64,000 nucleotides of DNA from Armillaria gallica (lineage: Eukaryota; Basidiomycota; Agaricomycetes; Agaricales; Physalacriaceae), in NCBI GenBank assembly GCA_037576215.1, contig JBANDB010000005.1:4898001-4962000 (forward strand), read 5' to 3'. Under the pieces are notes generated by a model, which had not been told where the DNA came from, made no database searches, and saw nothing but the letters and a program-made list of their open reading frames with translations. Position numbers and translations under genes: made by a program. The number at the start of each line of letters is the position of its first letter. Within the stretch, counting starts at the first letter, position 1. This document shows positions 34,401-45,455 of this stretch, in pieces.

Positions 34401-35131
34401 TCAAGGTCAATTATGGCTATAACGCCTATGTTGCCCCAGGAGCCAAACCCCAGGCACCCTTCCGAACCCCTGCCTCAACCACATTCATCTCACAGATGCA
34501 AAAAATACATGCAGAAGCCAAACAAGCACTCAAGAAAGCCGCCAACCAGATGAAAGCACAATACGACAAGAAGAAACGACCTGCAGTTGAGTATCAAGTA
34601 GGAGATAAGGTTTGGCTTGACATGACCAACCTTAACCTCCCGTGATCAAAGAAGAAACTCGACGACAAGCAAACGGGTCCCTTCCAAATTGTTGCAAAGA
34701 AAGGAGCATCGGCATACACACTGAAGCTCCCGACGAACTGGCATATCCATCCCACATTCAATGAATCACTCCTCACTTCCTATGCGCCACCTGCATTCCC
34801 TAATCAAGAACAACCACCTCCACCACCACCAGATCTCATTGATGGTGCCGAACACTACGAAGTCGAGAAAGTCCTTGACAGTAGAGAATGCAAGGTCAGA
34901 GGAAAAGTCGGGGAACCATGGCGCTGGGTTATGGATTACTTTGTCAAGTGGAAAGGCTATGGACCAGAGTCGAACAGCTGGGTATGGGAAGACAACATGG
35001 ACGCCAATGAACTCATCAATGAGTACCTCGCTGAACATGTAGACGCGGTCATCAACAGACAGGAAGATTGGCAATCTTATACAGATCCATTCACAGGCAA
35101 GAGGGTTTGGTACGACCAGAAACAACTTTGA
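31456..35131 (+). pseudogene. gypsy pol polyprotein (PR-RT-RH-IN-chromodomain), decayed
   Basis: Protease: ALVDSGCTSS near 31650. Reverse transcriptase: [20 protein letters not shown] near 32370, and YLDDILI (the YxDD box) near 32706. RNase H: VEADASKGAIGAVLLQEQDG and YDKELLAIMLALNEWRHYL. Integrase: an HHCC-type region (GHPGIEKTKEL, CARETCQRTKSS), a core aspartate in SIDMVTGLP and VISDRGTVFVSKF, TAYHPQTDGQTE. C-terminal chromodomain: YFVKWKGYGPESNSWVWED. In-frame TGA at 31827, 31893, 32331, 32589, 33713, 33824, 33953, 34109, 34268 and 34643, and TAG at 32142 and 33347; one frame change near 32870-32880. The TGA at 35129 may be a further change rather than the original stop. No TAA appears in frame. 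Confidence 0.92.
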
Positions 35132-35238
35132 GACCTATTTGGGGGCAACAACGATCCTTCGACATACATGAAGTCGCCGTTCGAACTGACGAGCATACCA
35201 TAACAGCAGTTGGAACACCTGCCTTAATGAGGGGGTAA

Positions 35239-35624
35239 TGTTACAATTTATTCATTTTATTTACCTAAGTGCCTCTTATCTTATCTTATCTTTGGCACTT
35301 ATCTTATCTTATCCTTAGGATCCATGACTTCATGGAGTCTTCACATTGTGATACAGTCATACTCAGTCACCGTGTACTTGCTTATTCACTTTCTAACACG
35401 GTGTATGTATTATTAGGACCCTCACTTTAGTATATAAGTAGTGTACTCAAAGCTGTATATTCCTTAGCTTTGAGCTAACGTTTATTCATACCAAAACACA
35501 TTTATTCATTCTTGTTAAGCACTAAAAGTGTTAGTCTTAATCGCCAATCACCACGAGACCCAACAGTGACTGTACAAATGCGATACAGCTGTTGTTTACT
35601 CTCGATTGGAGTTCGGGTCCTACA
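35239..35624 (+). repeat. 3' LTR of the gypsy element
   Basis: 386 bp, TGTTAC..CCTACA, followed by the target duplication CAGTG. It is colinear with the 5' LTR over its full length. Sample differences (5'/3'): cttcacgg/cttcatgg, attgcgat/attgtgat, tactcggt/tactcagt, ataccgaa/ataccaaa. Most are transitions at CpG-derived dinucleotides. Confidence 0.92.
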
Positions 35625-36124
35625 CAGTGCAATTTCCCAAAATCCCATCGCTCAGAGTTGTAGACAGGACTGGCAATTGTGTGTCATCAGCACTTGGTAT
35701 AAGGGGCAGTATTTCTTTGTCATTCTGGAATTGAGGAAGATTAAGCTTCATTCAACTTTATTATTCAGCTAGCAGTAGTGCAGCTCATTACTCAGTTTGA
35801 TTAGTAGCCTGAGTAATTTAGAACCTGAAGAAATTTTTGGTACTAGGTCATGCAAATGTAGCCTCACTGACCTTGAATCCTGCCAGTTTATGCCTCTTGG
35901 TCTGAGTGGACATTCCAACCATTGGCAACAAGATGACAAGAGCAATTTGAGGCATAAGGCTTAGGCAGGTCTCAAGCTGGCAGTGTGCTTAATACTTATG
36001 GACAGGATATGAGGATTCAGTGATCTGACTCCAAAGTGAACAGTCAGAAAAGATCTTTCAATATTCTAAGCTAAATAAAAGAACAGTAGCTGGCTTGTCT
36101 GACAGAGAAATTCTCTAGTATACT
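35625..36124. other. intergenic region
   Basis: Between the retrotransposon and the 3' end of the minus-strand membrane protein. I see no gene. Confidence 0.35.
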
Positions 36125-37451
36125 TCAAACAATGTCCAAGGATCTTGCCTCTTGGGCTACTTCTTCAATGAGTGCAGAATTTCTCTCTGACCCTGGATCT
36201 AGGTTATCTATCTCATCCAGTCCATCACTCTGTGAAACATCTCCATCCTGTGTTGAAACAGTACTAGTTCCAAAATTGAGGGAGGATACTGTGGAAATAC
36301 TCCAAGAGTCATCTGGCCTTGCATGCCCTGCTGCAACACGTCCAACCAGAAGTGTTGGTGCAATTCCCTGCAAGCAGATGTCAATTACAGTCTTCATTCA
36401 ATAATGTAATAGACAAACCCGTATATCAATACCCAGAACATCAACATAGATCCCACTTGATATATCACAAGCCGCAAATACTATGTCAATGATCAATATA
36501 GCAGAGTACAAGGCTGCTGATTCAACAAGTGCTTCAATGACTCCATAATATGAGCATATTCCTGCTCCATGACCAGACCCTGCAACATGTAAGATGCGGT
36601 ACAATATGAAAATGGTGCACCAAAGTGTTGTGATGAGTGTCAATGCAAGGTAGAGCATCTGCCACTCAGCAATAGTACCACTGTAAGTAGAATCTTTCAT
36701 ATCATTGGTGCTATCAGAGCACATATGATATATCATAATGCCTTTGAACACTGTGAAAAGATTAGAATTTAATGATGGTAGATGTAAAATCAATTACCTG
36801 CACCTAGAACAGTACAGAGTACTGGGATGATAACAATGAGCCATTGACAGCCCCACACAATCCAGCACCGCCAAATCTGATAAATGTGAATTAGAGTAGT
36901 GATTAGCAGTCTTACTTGAAAGAGGTCTTTTATCACTGACCAATAAGGTGTCAGCAATAAATGTACTGATACAAGAAGCGATACCATTCACCAACATTGC
37001 TTGATGCACTATTGAATCAAAGCCATTAATTGCTATAAATACTGTGTAGCAGTTTTGTCCTTCATCAATGAACGCATAGTGCATAAATGCCCAATATTCG
37101 CCAAAATTGAAAATAGTAAGAGTATAAAGCACAAAGATAGTGACAATTATCACACATCTTCCGATAGAGGAGTTTTTGGTAGAGCTTCCAACTATAACCA
37201 GATAGGGATTAAGGTGTACAGTTTGCAAGTCAAGAAGACAAAACATACAGATGCCCCAAAATGTAACACCCAGGACACCAGTGTAGAATCCTATAGTGGC
37301 TCAGATATCAGGGAATTTGACCAGAGACTATGAAGCTTACCAGTTGTGAGTGCCAGTAGTATTGTGCTATTAAGATTTACATCTGACCATTCAAGGATAT
37401 AATGAATGTCATCACTGGTGAGACCTGGAGGAAGGGCTGCTTGTGCTGTCA
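36125..37451 (-). CDS. multi-pass membrane protein, copy A (Agaricomycete-expanded family)
   Basis: Minus-strand gene starting at ATG 37451 (MTAQAALPPGLTSDDIHYIL). Short introns separate exons carrying hydrophobic segments: GRCVIIVTIFVLYTLTIFNF, WRCWIVWGCQWLIVIIPVLC, MLYLALTLITTLWCTIFILY and AALYSAILIIDIVFAACDIS, with IAPTLLVGRVAAGHARPDD after the last helix and an acidic C-terminal tail ending SLDIV. Pattern and motif order fit a seven-helix-like integral membrane family repeatedly seen in mushroom genomes; no function is known to me. It is the inverted partner of the gene at 55593-56942, with the same intron positions and homologous upstream flank. The segment LLDLQTVHLNPYLVIVGSS reads through here where copy B has a stop. 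Confidence 0.75.
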
Positions 37452-38272
37452 TAGTCAATAATGATTGTGTTCTCCTGCAGGTCCTTGTATTATATAGGAC
37501 TAAGAATTTCAATTCAAAAGCAAATAGAGACTCCACAAGACCTGTAGAGAAGTATTTCTACCTTGTATGATTGATCAGGGCAACAGAGACTAATATGCAC
37601 CACTAAAGGAAGAGGAATGCAACATTGGTTCTGCTCTAACTTTGCAGTTCCAAGTTGTCACCTATTGAAAAGATTCTGAAAGATAGGATCAACAATACTC
37701 CCAGTCCTGTTAATTGTTGCTGTTCACTGGTCTGAACACCTATCATGACATGCAATAGTTTTATGCAGGATCTGAAATAGACTTTAGAGCTTATTATTAC
37801 AGGAATACACCAATTGTAGCAGGTGTTGACTAACTGAATGATTGATGTAGTGCTTATAAGAGATCAGGCATAACTATGCATGATCTTGAGGGTGGACTTG
37901 CCACAAAGAATATGGCTACCAAACTCAGCTGAGAGATGCATGGTGCTTGCAACAAAAATACACCAATTAGAGATAAAAGCTATCTGGTGTTGACAGTGGA
38001 CTCCAAAATCTTGGTGAACATTGTATGGAAATAACCAGATTGATGGTGAAGAACTGCCTCCTCCTCAGAGGCCATATGAGAGCAGATAGACATCAATAAA
38101 TTTGACGAGTGCATCCAGCAACACCAACAGAGCACATGGTTGATTGGCTGACCGCGGCTGCCCAATCAGGTCACGAGCACGTGACCATGAGACAATTATC
38201 CTCCCTCACGCCATTCGATTTCGAAAATAAAAGTGGGGTGGTTTTCACTTTACAGCTTTCATTTCGTCCACC
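37452..38272. other. duplicated 5' flank and ERG25 promoter region
   Basis: About 37452-37740 is homologous in reverse complement to about 55290-55590, the flank of the second membrane gene; for example the strings around GGATCAACAATACTCCCAGTC here and TGGAGGTATCATTGATCC there. No gene recognised. The last 250 nt probably contain the promoter of the ERG25-like gene. Confidence 0.5.
38161..38183 (+). promoter_or_regulatory. CCAAT box and CACGTG E-box upstream of ERG25
   Basis: CCCAATCAGG at about 38161-38170 and TCACGAGCACGTGA at about 38171-38184, roughly 90-110 nt before the ATG. CACGTG is a bHLH site, and sterol genes of fungi are often under SREBP-type bHLH control; the link here is an inference from position. 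Confidence 0.35.
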
Positions 38273-39473
38273 ATGTCCTTCAACTCAACGGCGGCCTCAT
38301 CGTCGTTCGCCTCTGCCTACGCCGACACCGACTTACAGTCTCTGAACTGGCTCGAACAGCAATGGGCCGCCTGGTATGTTTGGATAGGGAACCCAATCAT
38401 TGCGACGGGATTGATGAGTTTTTTGTTGCACGAGGTACTCCTTTTCCTCTGTTTCACCAACAGCGACTGACCGGCGGTGTCTAGATCGTCTATTTTGGCC
38501 GTTGTATACCCTGGATTATCATCGATGCGATACCCTATTTCCGCCAGTGGAAGCTCCAGCCCAATAAGGTTCCGACTGCTCTGGACCAATGGGAATGCAC
38601 CAAGATGGTCTTGTTTTCGCATTTCACTATCGAACTACCAACGGTTCGTAAAGCGTCTGTTTCCCTGATGAGATGAGATACCGACGCCGACCCTAGATCT
38701 GGCTATTCCACCCATTGGCGGAGTCCATTGGAATGTCGACCTACCAGGTTCCTTTCCCGTCTTGGAAGACGATAGCGCCTCAAGTCATGTTCTTTTTCTG
38801 GTTCGAGGATCTCTTCCACTGGTGTGGTAGGTTTGGGTACCGTTGATGGCGGCGTTCACCACTGACACGTTTCTTAGCCCACCGCGCGCTTCACTACGGT
38901 CCCCTCTACAAGTACATTCACAAAATTCACCACAAGTACTCCGCGCCATTCGGTCTAGCTGCCGAATATGCCCACCCCGCTGAAGTCCTCATTCTCGGTA
39001 CCGGCACACTTGCGGGACCTCTGCTCTACTGTTTCTTCACCCAGAACTTCCACATCTTGACCATGTACATTTGGATCACGCTCCGTCTTTTCCAAGCAGT
39101 TGACGCCCACAGTGGTTATGGTGAGTTAATCGCGCGTAGGCCACATGAATCGACATTGATATGACTACCAGACTTCCCATGGTCGCTCCAACACATCCTC
39201 CCATTCTGGTCTGGTGCTGAGCACCACGACTTCCATCACATGTCGTTTACCAACAACTTCTCGACCTCGTTCCGCTGGTGGGACAGACTCTTCGGCACGG
39301 ATACCAATTACTTGAAACACTGTGAACGTGTTCGGGCTGCGCACGCTGCGAACAAGAATGCGACACCGGAGGAGCGTCTCGAGATCGAGCGCAAGCTGAT
39401 GGAAGAGGTCGAGGCTGAAGGTCTCGCCGCTGAGGCTGAGGTCGAGCGGAGCGTTAAATCAAAAGCAGAGTAA
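38273..39473 (+). CDS. ERG25: C-4 methylsterol oxidase (ERG25-like)
   Basis: ER membrane di-iron oxygenase removing C4 methyl groups in ergosterol synthesis. Five exons joined by four canonical introns (about 38434-38484, 38643-38694, one near 38827-38877 and one near 39120-39171). The histidine boxes are complete: [32 protein letters not shown] and [12 protein letters not shown], with [11 protein letters not shown] between the second and third. Hydrophobic segments precede and separate the boxes as expected. The C-terminus is a charged helix ([20 protein letters not shown]) ending SKAE and TAA at 39471-39473. Length, about 330 residues, is normal. An E-box lies upstream. No sign of decay, in contrast to neighbouring repeats. 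Confidence 0.95.
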
Positions 39474-40098
39474 GAACGCGATATTAATTAGATTTCCTTA
39501 CCATAAATGCTTAATATGTCCTGCTTGGACTGGACTGCACATGAGACGCAGAGAGGCCCACCGCTCCCTAACCTGATGTCCAAGACAGATCAAAGTTTAC
39601 AAGCACCGAAACTAAAGATGCGGATGGGACGAATCGGTCCTTGCATTCTCAGAGGAAAAGAATGCTCTACCGAGATGATGGTTCTTATCTGGTTACCATG
39701 TCAGTTCCCGGTATATGCGATATGGTATGATGAAAGCTCTTCCCACAAGCATAGGTCAATTATTATTGATGTGAAAAGTAGTTGCGGGTTGGGAATCAAT
39801 ATTAAGAGGAGAACATGTCCAACGGGTTTCACGGAGAACTCGTATGACTACCACTATGCATCAGCACTGACCGACGGACAAGTCATTCTCGAGTCCGCTG
39901 CGTGAGATTATATATTAATAGACATGGAAACTCTCGCAAGTTACATCTCTTCTACAGGTGTTGATGTTGGTTAAGAGAGGTTTTTTTTTACGAGAGAAAC
40001 ATGCGGTAACTCGGACCGTAATAAGCCGGCGGCTTCACTCCCACTCCCACGTCCGCTGTCGTGGTGCTCTTGGCTCCACAACTTTCTCAGCGAAGATT
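39474..40098. other. intergenic region
   Basis: A plus-strand open frame of 132 codons (39507-39905) lacks family similarity or splice context and is probably spurious. No other feature seen. Confidence 0.35.
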
Positions 40099-41523
40099 AT
40101 GGACAATATTCCTAGCATTGAACAAGAATTGTTTGAACTGCACATCGGCATCACCACTGCCGCCAACAATTTTCATCGCTGTATTACTGATTGCGAAACG
40201 TTTTCCCCGCTTATTTTGTCGACCTATCTTCCCGCTATCTCGTTCAGGACGTTAGGACTGCCTTCAATGACCAATTTTGATGCAATTCGGGTGCGTGTGA
40301 TGTAGGCGATTGAATTCACGGACCCAAATAACGTTAAAATGTAGATAAATGCGCCCCCCGGAGCCTATAAGGCTATCGTTCCCGACAACACTCGCGCAAA
40401 AGCAGGACGCCCAGTGATTTTGCCTTCAGAAATATACGACTTGATTTTTCGCCAACTGGATCGATCCGAACTACCAGCAGTAGCTCTTGGCAATAAATCC
40501 TTTCACTCTATCGCAACCCGCGTCCTGTACCCTACCATCACCCTTAAGAAGCCTATTGAATCAATCTGCTGTCTGCGCACCATCGCAAATAGCGTATCTT
40601 TAGCGTCCTTAGTACGCTCATTCAAAGTTGACTGGGCAGATCTTAAATCCCCCACATCGAACTTTTACACCCTCGCCCGAAGAGCGTTGCGGAACCTCAC
40701 CAACATCAGCGCTCTAACCCTTGAGCTCCCCCGCAGACCTCCGTGGATCATCGACGACTGCACCTTCCGTTTGAAGGAGTTTTGCTCGTCGTATTCATGG
40801 CAAGCCAAGCTTGCGCGGTTCATCGAGTGCCAGCCGATGCTCACCGCCTTGACGCTCCACGGTCTTGACGGTCTTTCCCTTACTGCATTCGAGGATGGCC
40901 TGTTCAAACCGCAACTAGCTATCGGTTTTAACCAGCTGGACACAGCGGCAGTCCCCAACCTTACGTCGTTACGCGCCATTCACGCAACCCCCGAGCTGCT
41001 GTCGTTGTTTCTCTGTGGGCGGCCTGTGAGAACGTGTTCGGTGCCCGTCTATCCAGGATCGGTCCTTGAGACGTTAGACGCGCTCACGACAACGTCGGTG
41101 CCGATAGAGAGGTTGAGCTTGATGAGCTTCGATGCCGAAACACCTGGATATCTGTTCGTCGAGGTAGCAAAGCGGTTCCCACAGTTGAAAGCGCTGCATG
41201 TCCTCCTTTTGAGGGGGGATTACTCGGAGGTCGGTGCTATTTGTTTTCCCTTCGTCACGCGCGTGCTGATTTTGTTTCAGGAAATACTAGATGGAATATC
41301 ACCAGTTCTGAAAGTATTCAAGCAACTAGAGGTCAGGAACGCGTTATTTGATGCTTCAATCAAGCTCATTGGTCTATTTCAGTATTTGACATTCATGGCA
41401 CAGGTCCCATTGAGTGGATCTGCCAAGTACGAGCACAAGATCGCTACTCAATGGCACCTGCACTGCCCATCGCTGAGGACGATCATTCTGCCAGAAGGGA
41501 AGATGTGGTTCAAGACCTCGTAG
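40099..41523 (+). CDS. F-box-like protein
   Basis: Two introns: after FDAIR (gtgcgt..atgtag, about 40292-40343) and after RGDYSE (gtcggt..tttcag, about 41230-41280). The N-terminus is MDNIPSIEQELFELHIGITT. The F-box-like motif follows: RPVILPSEIYDLIFRQLDRS, ELPAVALGNKSFHSIATRVL, YPTI. The C-terminal two thirds resemble the degenerate leucine-rich region of mushroom F-box proteins (LARFIECQPMLTALTLHG, VAKRFPQLKALHVLLLRGDY, ISPVLKVFKQLEV), ending at TAG 41521-41523. It is probably an SCF ubiquitin-ligase substrate adaptor. Such genes are numerous and variable in Agaricomycetes, so the target cannot be guessed. Confidence 0.8.
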
Positions 41524-41994
41524 AGGTAGTGAAACACGCTGAGAATTTAATAGAGACGTATAAATGGGCTTCATTTGCATCTCTGATGTGCCAAGCATGA
41601 AGAGCAATGTGACAATCCTCCTGTCCGAGTACACCGACATCTGCTTCGAATCACCAGAACTATGGAAATCAACTCTCCTGCAGCACCAGAACCACGGGTA
41701 TCTTCACTCAATGCTATGACTGACTCAGACCGCAGTACTAGCCATTCACACTCCAGCACTGCAGTGTGGGATGTTTATTGCGGGTATGGTCAGATGCGGT
41801 TACAAATTTTGACCGCCGTGAGAGTCCAAAATCCTTTTTCATGAGAACAACGGGACTTCTGACCTCTCAGCTTACATCTAGCGCCGCAATAAAATGCTAC
41901 TCGCGTAATTGGCTCATCAGTCATCAGGGATGTCTGGTTATAAGAAGTCATTTTTGCCTGGGGCCACTAAAAACGCCTCACTCCCTCGAGATCA
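41524..41994. other. intergenic region
   Basis: Contains a short plus-strand open frame (41662-41844) of Ser/Thr-rich composition; no support for expression. Otherwise nothing recognised. Confidence 0.35.
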
Positions 41995-42956
41995 ATGCAT
42001 TCTTTTACTACCCTTGTCGCACTAGCTTTACCCCTTCTCGTCGTAGCTCAGAATGTGGTATGTTAGCTGTCGTTCTTTTTTCCTAGTACTGACTTAGATC
42101 CTTCAGACCGTCATACAAGTCGGCGGCACAGCGAGCGAACCCGGCGGTATCTTCCAATTCAACCCGGCCAACGTCACTGCCTCCGAAGGAGACGTCATTA
42201 CCTTTGAGTTCTCCGGCGCGTAAGTGTCTCGTCTCTCATCCTGCACACTCCCCTAGCTAATCACAACTCAATCAACCAGCCCAGGCAACCACTCGATCAC
42301 TCAATCCAGTTTGGCGAACCCATGCACACCGCTGAGCGGGGGTTTCGATTCTGGCTGGGTCTTCATACCAGGCCCGGGAACACCTGCTCCGCAGTTCAAC
42401 CTCACTGTCACGAACGCCTCCAGTCGTAAGTGCAACGTTTTGCCTCGCGGCGCGTGGCTGTAGGCTGATGGACGATCGACCCAGCTATCTGGTTCTACTG
42501 CAAACAGCTCGTCCCAAGCCCGCATTGCCAAGCTGGGATGATTGGAGCCATTAATGCACCCACGACGGGCAATGCATCATTTGATACGTACATCAGCAAT
42601 GCAGTAGCGTTCTCTGGGACGCCGGGTGTATGTCTTTTATTTCCTTTTCCATTCACTATATCACTGACGCCTCTTTGATGTTATAGCAAGAGGTCGGTGC
42701 GCTGGTAGGGCAAGGTGCTTCCGCCTCTGCCGCCCCCGGACCCATCCCTAGTGGGGTAACGCTATTTGGCTCGCCAGCAGCGGGTGCTTCGGCAACGGCG
42801 ACGGCCCCTGGAGCTGGATCTTCTGCCAGTGGTAGCAGTGGCGCTAGTTCATCGGGCAGCGCATCAGGAGCAGGAACCTCCAGTGCAGCGGTAAATATTC
42901 GTGCTTCTGGGTTCTGGGCGGGCGTTGCAATGATCATGGGTATTGCGTTGGCTTGA
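41995..42956 (+). CDS. GPI-anchored cupredoxin-domain extracellular protein
   Basis: Secreted cell-surface protein. The signal peptide is MHSFTTLVALALPLLVVAQ. After introns at about 42057-42108 and 42221-42279 the plastocyanin-like domain appears: VGGTASEPGGIFQFNPANVT, GDVITFEFSGAPGNHSITQS, WFYCKQLVPSPHCQAGMIGA. The His in GNHSI, Cys in YCKQ, His in PHCQ and downstream Met match the type-1 copper ligand set. The C-terminus is Ser/Ala/Gly-rich (a likely glycosylated stalk) and ends with a hydrophobic tail (FWAGVAMIMGIALA), consistent with a GPI anchor. Further introns lie near 42425-42481 and 42626-42686. Homologues are common serine-rich wall proteins; copper binding is predicted, function unknown. 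Confidence 0.88.
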
Positions 42957-43105
42957 TCTTCGGAACTAGTTGGTTCTCTCTTCAAAAGATTTCTTCTTAC
43001 GGACGGTCACCGAACTATGTGTAGAGCTCTTTCAAACGTAAACTATATTGTGTCAGTACTGTACTTCGTCTCTAGTGATCAGACTTCTCGAATTTGGGGT
43101 GATTT

Positions 43106-43588
43106 CTACAACGAGACCCTCTGAATGATATCCCCTTCGCTTGACTGATCCGAGTCGACGTGAGAAAAGCAATACTTTTCTCCCTCCATCTTCTTGCCCT
43201 CGACATCAGTTCCAATGACTTCCCATCGCTTCTCATCGATCGCTCCACCCTTGTTTTTCCAAAACCTTAGCCTTTCTTTCCCACCACTCAGAATACCTCC
43301 GAACTCTACATCCAGATGCACAAAATCCGTGATCTGAACATGAGGCTCAAACAGCTTTAGAAGCGTCTGATTCTCGTCGCTTGCGATCCATTCTTCATGC
43401 GCCGGGACGCTTTGCCATCCAGAGATCAAATATAATACTTGTTCTGGATCTTTCGTGTAGAAATACACGGGAAACCCGGACCAAGCGCCTTGGTTTGTAC
43501 GTAGACGCAAAAGGAGATCGCGTAAAGAAGGTTGGGAAAGAAAGTCTGCTGAGTGGAACTGCAGTTCTGCGAATTCTGTAATTGTCAT
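43106..43588 (-). CDS. antibiotic biosynthesis monooxygenase (ABM)-like small protein
   Basis: Intronless 160-codon gene starting MTITEFAELQFHSADFLSQP. The pattern fits a ferredoxin-like ABM or stress-responsive dimeric alpha/beta barrel: LLLRLRTNQGAWSGFPVYFY, VLYLISGWQSVPAHEEWIAS, TLLKLFEPHVQITDFVHLDV. The C-terminus (WKNKGGAIDEKRWEVIGTDV onward) is extra. No catalytic residues are defined for this group, so the domain assignment is a fold-level guess and the substrate is unknown. The gene sits tail to tail with the cupredoxin gene. Confidence 0.65.
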   Translation of the reverse strand: MTITEFAELQFHSADFLSQPSLRDLLLRLRTNQGAWSGFPVYFYTKDPEQVLYLISGWQSVPAHEEWIASDENQTLLKLFEPHVQITDFVHLDVEFGGILSGGKERLRFWKNKGGAIDEKRWEVIGTDVEGKKMEGEKYCFSHVDSDQSSEGDIIQRVSL

Positions 43589-43994
43589 GGCACACTAGTG
43601 GTACGATGAGAAGAGTCAAGACGCGTCACCAGCCTGAGACTTCCGTGTACCCAGAGTTGATGATGACGTCACTGATCAGGCTTCACGCGCAACATCTGCC
43701 TTGATCCCTTCCCTTTACTTGCGTGTATTTTCTTTTTTAAATAATAGTGACGATGGAAAGATAGAAAGGAAATTTTGAAGCCTTTGAGTTTGCCAGAACG
43801 GGGAGGATTCGGGCCGGGTATCCGACATGTGGCATGGGCGGCACTGACATCACGCACGGGCCACCCGACGGGTAATACTAAAAGGCCCACATCCTCACAC
43901 GACGCCACTAAATACCCATTCCCTCCTCGTCATTATATACCTCGTCTAGCCTTCGTAGTTCATCTCGCGCATAGACGATCCAAGACTCTTTGTC

Positions 43995-44243
43995 ATGAAT
44001 CAAGGTCCTATATTTACTATCGCGTCCAGAAGATTGGTATCCAGAAGGAAACTCTGAGAGAAACTCGACACGCTTGTCAACTTTCGCAGGTGTTACGACC
44101 AATCTAATCGCGCATCTACATACAATCCAGGGGGTTCGAGTGAGGTACGACTCTCAGGCTCAAGCGGTCCAAGAGCGCTGAACGAAGAGATGCATATGCT
44201 GCGTCAGACCTTACAAAAAGCCGAGAATATCATGGAACAATGA
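43995..44243 (+). CDS. possible small gene or first exons of a decayed gene
   Basis: ATG 43995 gives MNQGPIFTIASRR. After a putative intron ending TTTCGCAG at about 44090, a clean frame reads YDQSNRASTYNPGGSSEVRL then ALNEEMHMLRQTLQKAENIM, ending TGA 44241-44243. The second part looks like a coiled-coil helix. The donor (gtccag) is weak. No family recognised. Confidence 0.3.
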
Positions 44244-44689
44244 TGCCTCCGCAGAGAGGTGGTCGGGTACCTTAACGCCAAGTGTGCATTTAGGGGATTG
44301 AAAGGAAACGAGTTCGTTTGTCGGCGGGGTTTCCAGTACGTACTGTATAACGGAGGATGGCAGAGTGTGACTTTCGTATGTTCGACCTTAGGGGAAAAGT
44401 CTGATGAGACTGGGATAAAATCAGAAAAAGGTCCAAAGTCGCTAATACCTTTCGCGTCCGAATGCCTCGCACTTGACGAAACTTGACGCATGCTCAATAT
44501 TGAATAACAACCTCAGGCCACAAAACCACAGCCAGAGGATCAGCTGGATCAAGAATCTAGTAGTGGCTTCAAAGAACTTTCAATCAGACGTCGGTCGCTG
44601 AGGTAAATCATAAGCTTACGCGATTGCTAGTTGACGGAGTAGAATGTGGAGCGACAATGATACAACGGCTTTGCAACATTGGGGATGAA

Positions 44690-44972
44690 GGAGGAGCCGT
44701 AAAGTCAGCCGCACATCTTAAAGGAAGAAAAGGGATTTGGTGATATCAACTTCAAGGATAGATGGTTTCCCGAGCAACTGTCTCATGAGTATAAATACAC
44801 TCATGCGCGGTTGAGCACGAGAATCGGACCACAACGAGAGAAGCGAATGGATATTTGGGGGGTTGACCTTGTTGTCAAAGTCCTGAAGCATCGGGCGTGC
44901 GCAGTGCGTTACCTGAGCATCGAGACAGATACTGATGATGAGAGCATACTGCGTTCATTAGAATCAGAGTAG
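44690..44972 (+). pseudogene. orphan coding-like exon
   Basis: An open plus frame without recognised homology reads EEKGFGDINFKDRWFPEQLS, then ARLSTRIGPQREKRMDIWGV, DLVVKVLKHRACAVRYLSIE, and an acidic end before TAG 44970-44972. The amino-acid mix is that of a real protein; upstream it is closed by TAA unless a splice acceptor (gtcag at about 44702-44706) is used. Confidence 0.3.
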
Positions 44973-45455
44973 ACAGATAAGGAGATGCTGAGCAAAAATG
45001 AGTCGTAAATGAAGCACTGGACCACATAATTTGGGGAGAGCGGCGTCACTTCGAGCCCCCAGTGGTAGGATAATTCGGGAGAATAGTTCTGCAGGGGACA
45101 AGGAAGGAACTGGATGCAGATGAAGAGAGATCAAGGAGATGATGTGAACATCTTGATGGCAAATCAGTGACAAAAGATCTTGAACTTTATGTAAAGATCG
45201 AAACAGACCTGAAGTCACCCACACGAGCTCTGAGGCGGGCTTTGAAGTCAAGCAGCCACAAAAACAGGAGCGCAGTGTCCTGATTTGGCCTAGGCGCAGC
45301 CAGCCGCGAGGAGAGATGGTGCATGTGGACATCGGTTAGATTGGTGATCACAGTCTCTTTCTTTCATTGAGGGGTATCGATGACCCATAGATTCCACATG
45401 GACGCCACGAACTGACAGGTCGCCACAAACCCTTTCTGATCGATCCAGCCAATCG

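Larger units (their letters stand above)
22584..35624 (+). mobile_element. Ty3/gypsy chromovirus LTR retrotransposon, full length but inactivated
   Basis: Direct LTRs at 22584-22965 and 35239-35624 start TGTTAC and end TACA, and are flanked by the same 5 bp (CAGTG at 22579-22583 and 35625-35629), an intact target-site duplication. Internal order is gag (CCHC knuckle), protease, reverse transcriptase, RNase H, integrase, chromodomain. A separate 4-kb sequence is inserted between gag and protease (27500-31455). Many in-frame TGA/TAG codons and a few frameshifts make it non-functional. A polypurine stretch (aatgagggggtaa) abuts the 3' LTR. A clear tRNA primer-binding site just inside the 5' LTR was not recognised. 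Confidence 0.92.

Noticed and set aside
39507..39905. 132-codon open frame after ERG25
   Set aside because: No recognisable similarity, atypical composition and no splice context; probably 3' untranslated or intergenic sequence.
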